This document shows, in pieces, positions 59,801 to 64,000 of a stretch of 64,000 nucleotides of DNA (position 1 is its first letter; each line of letters opens with the position of its first letter). Origin of the DNA: Toxoplasma gondii ME49. Its lineage: Eukaryota; Apicomplexa; Conoidasida; Eucoccidiorida; Sarcocystidae. Location of the stretch: NCBI RefSeq assembly GCF_000006565.2, contig NC_031477.1, positions 4,119,137 through 4,183,136 of the forward strand. The letters run 5' to 3'. Made by a program: the position numbers and the translations under genes. Below the pieces are notes generated by a model. The model had not been told where the DNA came from, searched no databases, and was given only the letters and a program-made list of their open reading frames with translations.

Positions 59801-62800
59801 AAACAGGCACCTGCGGCAGTCGACCGTTCATGAATGAACAACAGCTATACCGATGTTAGGGAACCCCATTCCCCTTCTCGAGACAGGTTTGCGGATGTGG
59901 GCGGGAGGGACGGGGTCCTCGTTGGTGCCGGCAGGTTTCGGCGAACGAGAGCCGTTGACAGAACCGTTTGTCACTTGTATGATGGAAAACCTAACCGGAT
60001 CCTTTGATTCACGCGCAGGGTCTCCTGAACTGCTCAAACCGTCTAGGGGTACACGGAAAAGAAATGCTACGCCACCGCACTGGTACGGGCAAGCAATAAC
60101 TGGCACCATGGAAGTATCGAGATTCCTCTTGTGTTCTCTGTTTCTGGAGGCGATACAAATCCGCTGCAACTCCTCCAAAGAAGACAAGATAATAGACATG
60201 CGCGTGGGTCGCGACCCCACCTCACAAGCGCAAAAGCTTGCTGAACAGGATGAGACAAATGGGGCACGGAAGTATCAGTCAGCAGTCATGTGACAGCGAC
60301 AGAAACGCTGCCTCATTCTCTGATAGATCTGGTTGTGTGGTCCACAGAGAGCTCCTCCAAGCACCGCCTCGCTAAGAATTCCCACCTGTTTTGAGAAAGC
60401 ACTTTTCTGCGTCATTACTGTAGCAATTCCACCATCATCGTTGACGTCGAAATACAATCGACATCTTAGCTGTGAGGCCTTTCGCACCAGCTGATGAAAG
60501 CGGTTGTGCTGCCATAGCTGCCGAAACGGACGGAAGCGAGTAGCTCGTGGTGAATCTGACTCCACAGACCAACTGTAAGGTTTGGGCTGGCAGCGCTCGT
60601 ATACGAACAATTTCTAATGAAGGAAGTGGAACAGTGATTGCTATTTAGTACGCTGTCTTTCAGCTTGGAAACCGTGAGCTGGTTCGTTAGAGTCCGGAGA
60701 CTATGAAAGTGAGGTTACCTGCAGACGATTCGTCCGCGGATGGACCGCCGTTCTCGGCGATCCTATTTCTGTCATCCGCCTCATAAAAATTGTTTCCATG
60801 ATGTTTCTCCGCAGAATGAAGTCTTACAGAGCATTCACCCGTTTCGCTGCAGAGTTTGTCTCTTTCAAGTTTGCCCGACACCCGTTCAGGTATCTCTGAA
60901 CTGGCAAGCGCCCCATCCAAGTGCTTCTTCACATTTACCAGGAGAACATGCTCGACCGGTAGACAGGACTTGCCGACAAGACTGGCGGCAACGAGCGCTG
61001 TTGTTGACAGGGAGATGGCCTTAGGGTTCTGTAAGAAGACAAGTTGCATTGTAGAAAGCTACGAGCGACAGCATGTTTGTTGATCTCTCGCGAGTTCTTT
61101 TGTTCCTTTATTCATCGTTGGGGTCTGATCGTATGTGAACACTGCCAGTGCCGCGCTCCCTCTCCTGCTGCACGGTGAAGGTTTTTCCTCGACACCGAGG
61201 AGTGGTGTGCCTGACACCGAAGGCACCTGCTGGGCGATCTGTGTTACTGATTAACGGGTTTCTAAAGTACGCATTTGTTCATTGGATTCTGTGCTGCATG
61301 TCGGCCTTTGGACAGAGAGTGTGGAAAGCATGCCGCTACATCACTTGAACAGGATAGCACGAAGACTGGGCACAGAGGTGTGCACACGAAAGGCGCCACC
61401 ATCTCCGGCTTGGGCCACCGGGCCGGCCGGGCGTTGGGGGCTTAAATGCTAGACATGGCTCTTTTTGCCCGTATTTCGTACCTGTATTTGCCTAAGGGCC
61501 AAACCAATTTGCAGGAAAGAAGCCACAACAGCGGCAGCCTAGTACGGCAAAAGTAGAACGGCAACGGAAACAGACAGACCGCGCAGGGACCATCAACCTT
61601 GTCAAAGAGAAAAGGGCGACTGATAGCCCAGTCTCTTCTGCTTATTCTTGCCAACCGAGTCTTTACTTGCTTCTGGAAAGCTTTTGTTCTACTAGCATAA
61701 GAAACGAGGGGGTCGGTTCCTCTCTTACGACAGACTGAAGCTCATCCGCAAAAGGGGTTTGACGGAGTGCCTCAACTTGGCAATGTCTCCTGCAGAAACT
61801 GTTTCATACTATCCGAAGGTACTTATGTTGGAGCACGTTCTCAATGTCAGAGCCTAACCAAAAACCTTCTGAACAACATGCTGCTGTCCATGTGCCATTT
61901 GCCTCTACCATACAAATTAATGCCTCTCACCCACTCCTGGAAGAAGACCCGACTCAGGATTTGCCGCAGTGTGCATCTGATATAGAATTGGGCTTCCGGA
62001 AAATCGGAGGCCCGACCTGCGTATACCGAAGCAGCACACCATCCAATTGCGAGTTGACACATCGGCTTCGTTCCAAACTGCAAACCAGCAACTCCAGTTC
62101 AGCAGCTGCGCTAGCAGTGTGGGGGCTTTTGGCGCCGGTACATGCGCAATAGGAGATATACGGGCAGTAGCGTAGATGTTATGGAAACGGGAGTAACTCG
62201 CATGAGTATGCAGTCCTCCAGAATCGCTCTTCCGTATGCGCATTATGTACACAGAGTTTAAACAGTGAAGTGGTCTGCAATAGACATTCGCTGCACGCAT
62301 GTATGTCTGCCACATGCTCTACGGCATAAAACCGTTCCTGCGACACAGGGTAATGCCTGCTGAAACGAAAACCAGTTTTACACTTTTCTGTGAGTTGCCA
62401 ATACAACGATTCACTGCAGCCTCCTGGATCGCCTGGCAGCGGTCATTTCCATATTCTGAGAGAGTATTTCCGTGTCCTCACCAAACCGCAGCAGCTCCTG
62501 TGCAGCTCCCGGATGAATCCAACATTGTGGGCGTAGACTCGCTTTCACGAAGGTCAATGCTGTTATGGCATGATGCAGAGCTTCTCGCGTCCTGAATGCA
62601 GATAAACTCAAAGGAAGCATGCGATGTTCACCAGGTGTTTGACTGTCGGAGCCGCCAACGGGGAATGTACAGTGCAAAACGGTGCCTGCCTTGTGCGTTG
62701 CTTCAAATCGATCACCGACGGCGTTCATTCGTAGGAACAATCATTAAATCTCTTTGAAGTTGTTCCAAGAAATCAGCGTCGTTCCTGAAAGCGACCCCTA

Positions 62801-64000
62801 GAGCCTGCATGAGGGTCCACACTTGCGTAGCAGCCACGGACCTTGCGGTGGAATGGAGAACGGTCACGGGTGATCCAGCAACGTTGTCGCCTCCTACGTT
62901 GTTGTGTGCACATTGTTTTTACAGGAACTGGATCTCTTCGATAGTAATGAGTGTGGATTCCATTATGCATCCACAACACCGACCTTGTGTGTCTTGCTGG
63001 GAACCAGGTAACGCATCTATTTCTTGACTGGCGCACAGTTCCTCGTAGACACGTTTTGTGCGCGCACTGTGCCGCACGATATGCCACCAACACTCCAGAA
63101 CCCATGCTGAACGACAGGCCATCACTGGGAGTGGCCTTCCATCGTCTTTGCCTTTCGCCAAAACCTACAAACTCACCTGCTCAAAGAGCAAAACGTAGAA
63201 GCGAGATTGAGCCTTGTTTGAGCGAGAAGCGTGCAGACGCCTATCCACGAGTCTTTCACTGCAGTGTCTGGCTCGATTAGTCCGGTACTGATTATGTCAC
63301 CGATACCGTCTTCAAGCAGCGTCTTTTCTGAGAGAATACCAATGTTGCTCGTGCTGATATTGGATTACAGCTGAACTGTATGGCGACCGGCGAGCGGATC
63401 TTCAGCTTTCGATCCACACGTTTATCTCTGCAGGGACGTGTGTGAGCGTCTTTTTTCAGTTGACGGCTACGCAAATGTTTTGTTAGTTGAAAAAGCACGA
63501 ACTGACATGTTACGTCCCACACGTCTCACGAAGTGAGTAGTTCGCATTTCCGTGAACATGACTTGCTGTAGTTTCATTACTCGCAGCTACGGTCGCCAAG
63601 CGGGGAATGCGTTCAAAGATGACTATGCGTTTTCCGAGGCTCTCTGTCTTTCGCAACGGGCACGACAAAGGTCTGGAGACAATTCAATCTTGGTTCGAAG
63701 TGAAGAGCGATCGTCAATCGCACCTGGGTTTTCTTTTGGTGCACCCAGAATTGATGCAACGACATCGAGCGTCACCACGGACAGCTCCTGCTGTCCTTCC
63801 GATGTTAGCGTACCGTCGTCCTCGCATTCTGTTTCCCTGTCTCGTACCCGATACAGCGCATGCCCGATGAGTGCAAAAGCATGTCGTGTTCTCAATTAGT
63901 GCCGTCGTAAAGCCATTTCGACAGACATGGCGCTAAAAGAGCAAGCACCATCCGTGCATACTCCGCGATGGATCTGTGTCTCCATAAGGTTGGTGCCGCC
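56868..64000. other. undeciphered region, no confident gene
   Basis: Many open frames of 60-150 codons lie on both strands and overlap one another, for example minus 60687-61049, 60275-60610, 59828-60220, 62411-62740 and 63623-63895, and plus 59853-60293 and 61844-62152. Several have good pyrimidine-tract acceptors nearby (for example + strand at 57381, 58033 and 58865), but no chain of exons stayed in phase and no family was recognised. Fast-evolving or decayed genes, or non-coding RNA, are possible. Confidence 0.35.
60687..61049 (-). CDS. low-confidence open frame, 120 codons, minus strand
   Basis: The frame starts at an ATG and encodes a mixed, non-repetitive sequence (for example VASLVGKSCLPVEHVLLVN-like hydrophobic start, then a charged half). 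No motif is recognised. In a 12-kb region of this GC content, a frame of this length arises by chance, so the support is composition only. Confidence 0.15.
   Translation of the reverse strand: MQLVFLQNPKAISLSTTALVAASLVGKSCLPVEHVLLVNVKKHLDGALASSEIPERVSGKLERDKLCSETGECSVRLHSAEKHHGNNFYEADDRNRIAENGGPSADESSAGNLTFIVSGL

Noticed and set aside
1..64000. tRNA, rRNA, CRISPR arrays, transposases or reverse transcriptases
   Set aside because: No T-loop plus acceptor-stem pairing, rRNA signature, regularly spaced repeat-spacer array or mobile-element domain could be recognised on either strand.

Overview
The window looks like nuclear DNA of a tissue-cyst coccidian of the Toxoplasma / Hammondia / Neospora group. 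The signs are: moderate GC, many GT-AG introns of a few hundred bases, exons as short as 35 bases, start sites of the (A)AAATGG type, long low-complexity insertions in conserved proteins, and (TA)n tracts in introns. The family assignments rest on reading motifs by eye. The species cannot be fixed without a database search.

All five confidently modelled genes are on the + strand. (1) 204-8206 is the 3' part of a SNF2-family remodeller of the ALC1/CHD1L type: second helicase lobe, basic linker, a macro (ADP-ribose-binding) domain split over two exons, a long disordered region with a poly-Ser tract, and a BRCT-like C-terminus. Its 5' end lies outside the window. (2) 11105-22294 is a 15-exon MON1 gene, encoding a subunit of the Rab7-activating MON1-CCZ1 complex, with an extra acidic N-terminal region of about 617 residues. 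(3) 25472-28746 is a three-exon gene for an unrecognised acidic and coiled-coil protein. (4) 30894-42073 is an 11-exon NOT1 gene, encoding the scaffold of the CCR4-NOT deadenylase, which starts directly at the MIF4G modules. (5) 46989-51922 is a seven-exon gene for a protein with one CCCH zinc finger.

For genes 1, 2, 4 and 5 the intron phases agree at every junction and the summed coding length is a multiple of three. This is strong internal support for the models. The genes do not form an operon. NOT1 and the CCCH protein could act together in mRNA turnover, because CCCH proteins are a common class of CCR4-NOT recruiters, but that link is inference.

The spaces between genes (8.2-11.1, 22.3-25.5, 28.7-30.9 and 42.1-47.0 kb) hold no gene I can defend. 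They contain a degenerate 30-bp tandem repeat (10.55-10.82 kb), a C7-AAA-G9 hairpin in the NOT1 leader and some promoter-like motifs. The last 12 kb (51.9-64 kb) is gene-poor or undeciphered. It has scattered open frames on both strands, of which one minus-strand exon (56301-56867) is the best candidate. I saw no rRNA, tRNA, CRISPR array or mobile-element gene.
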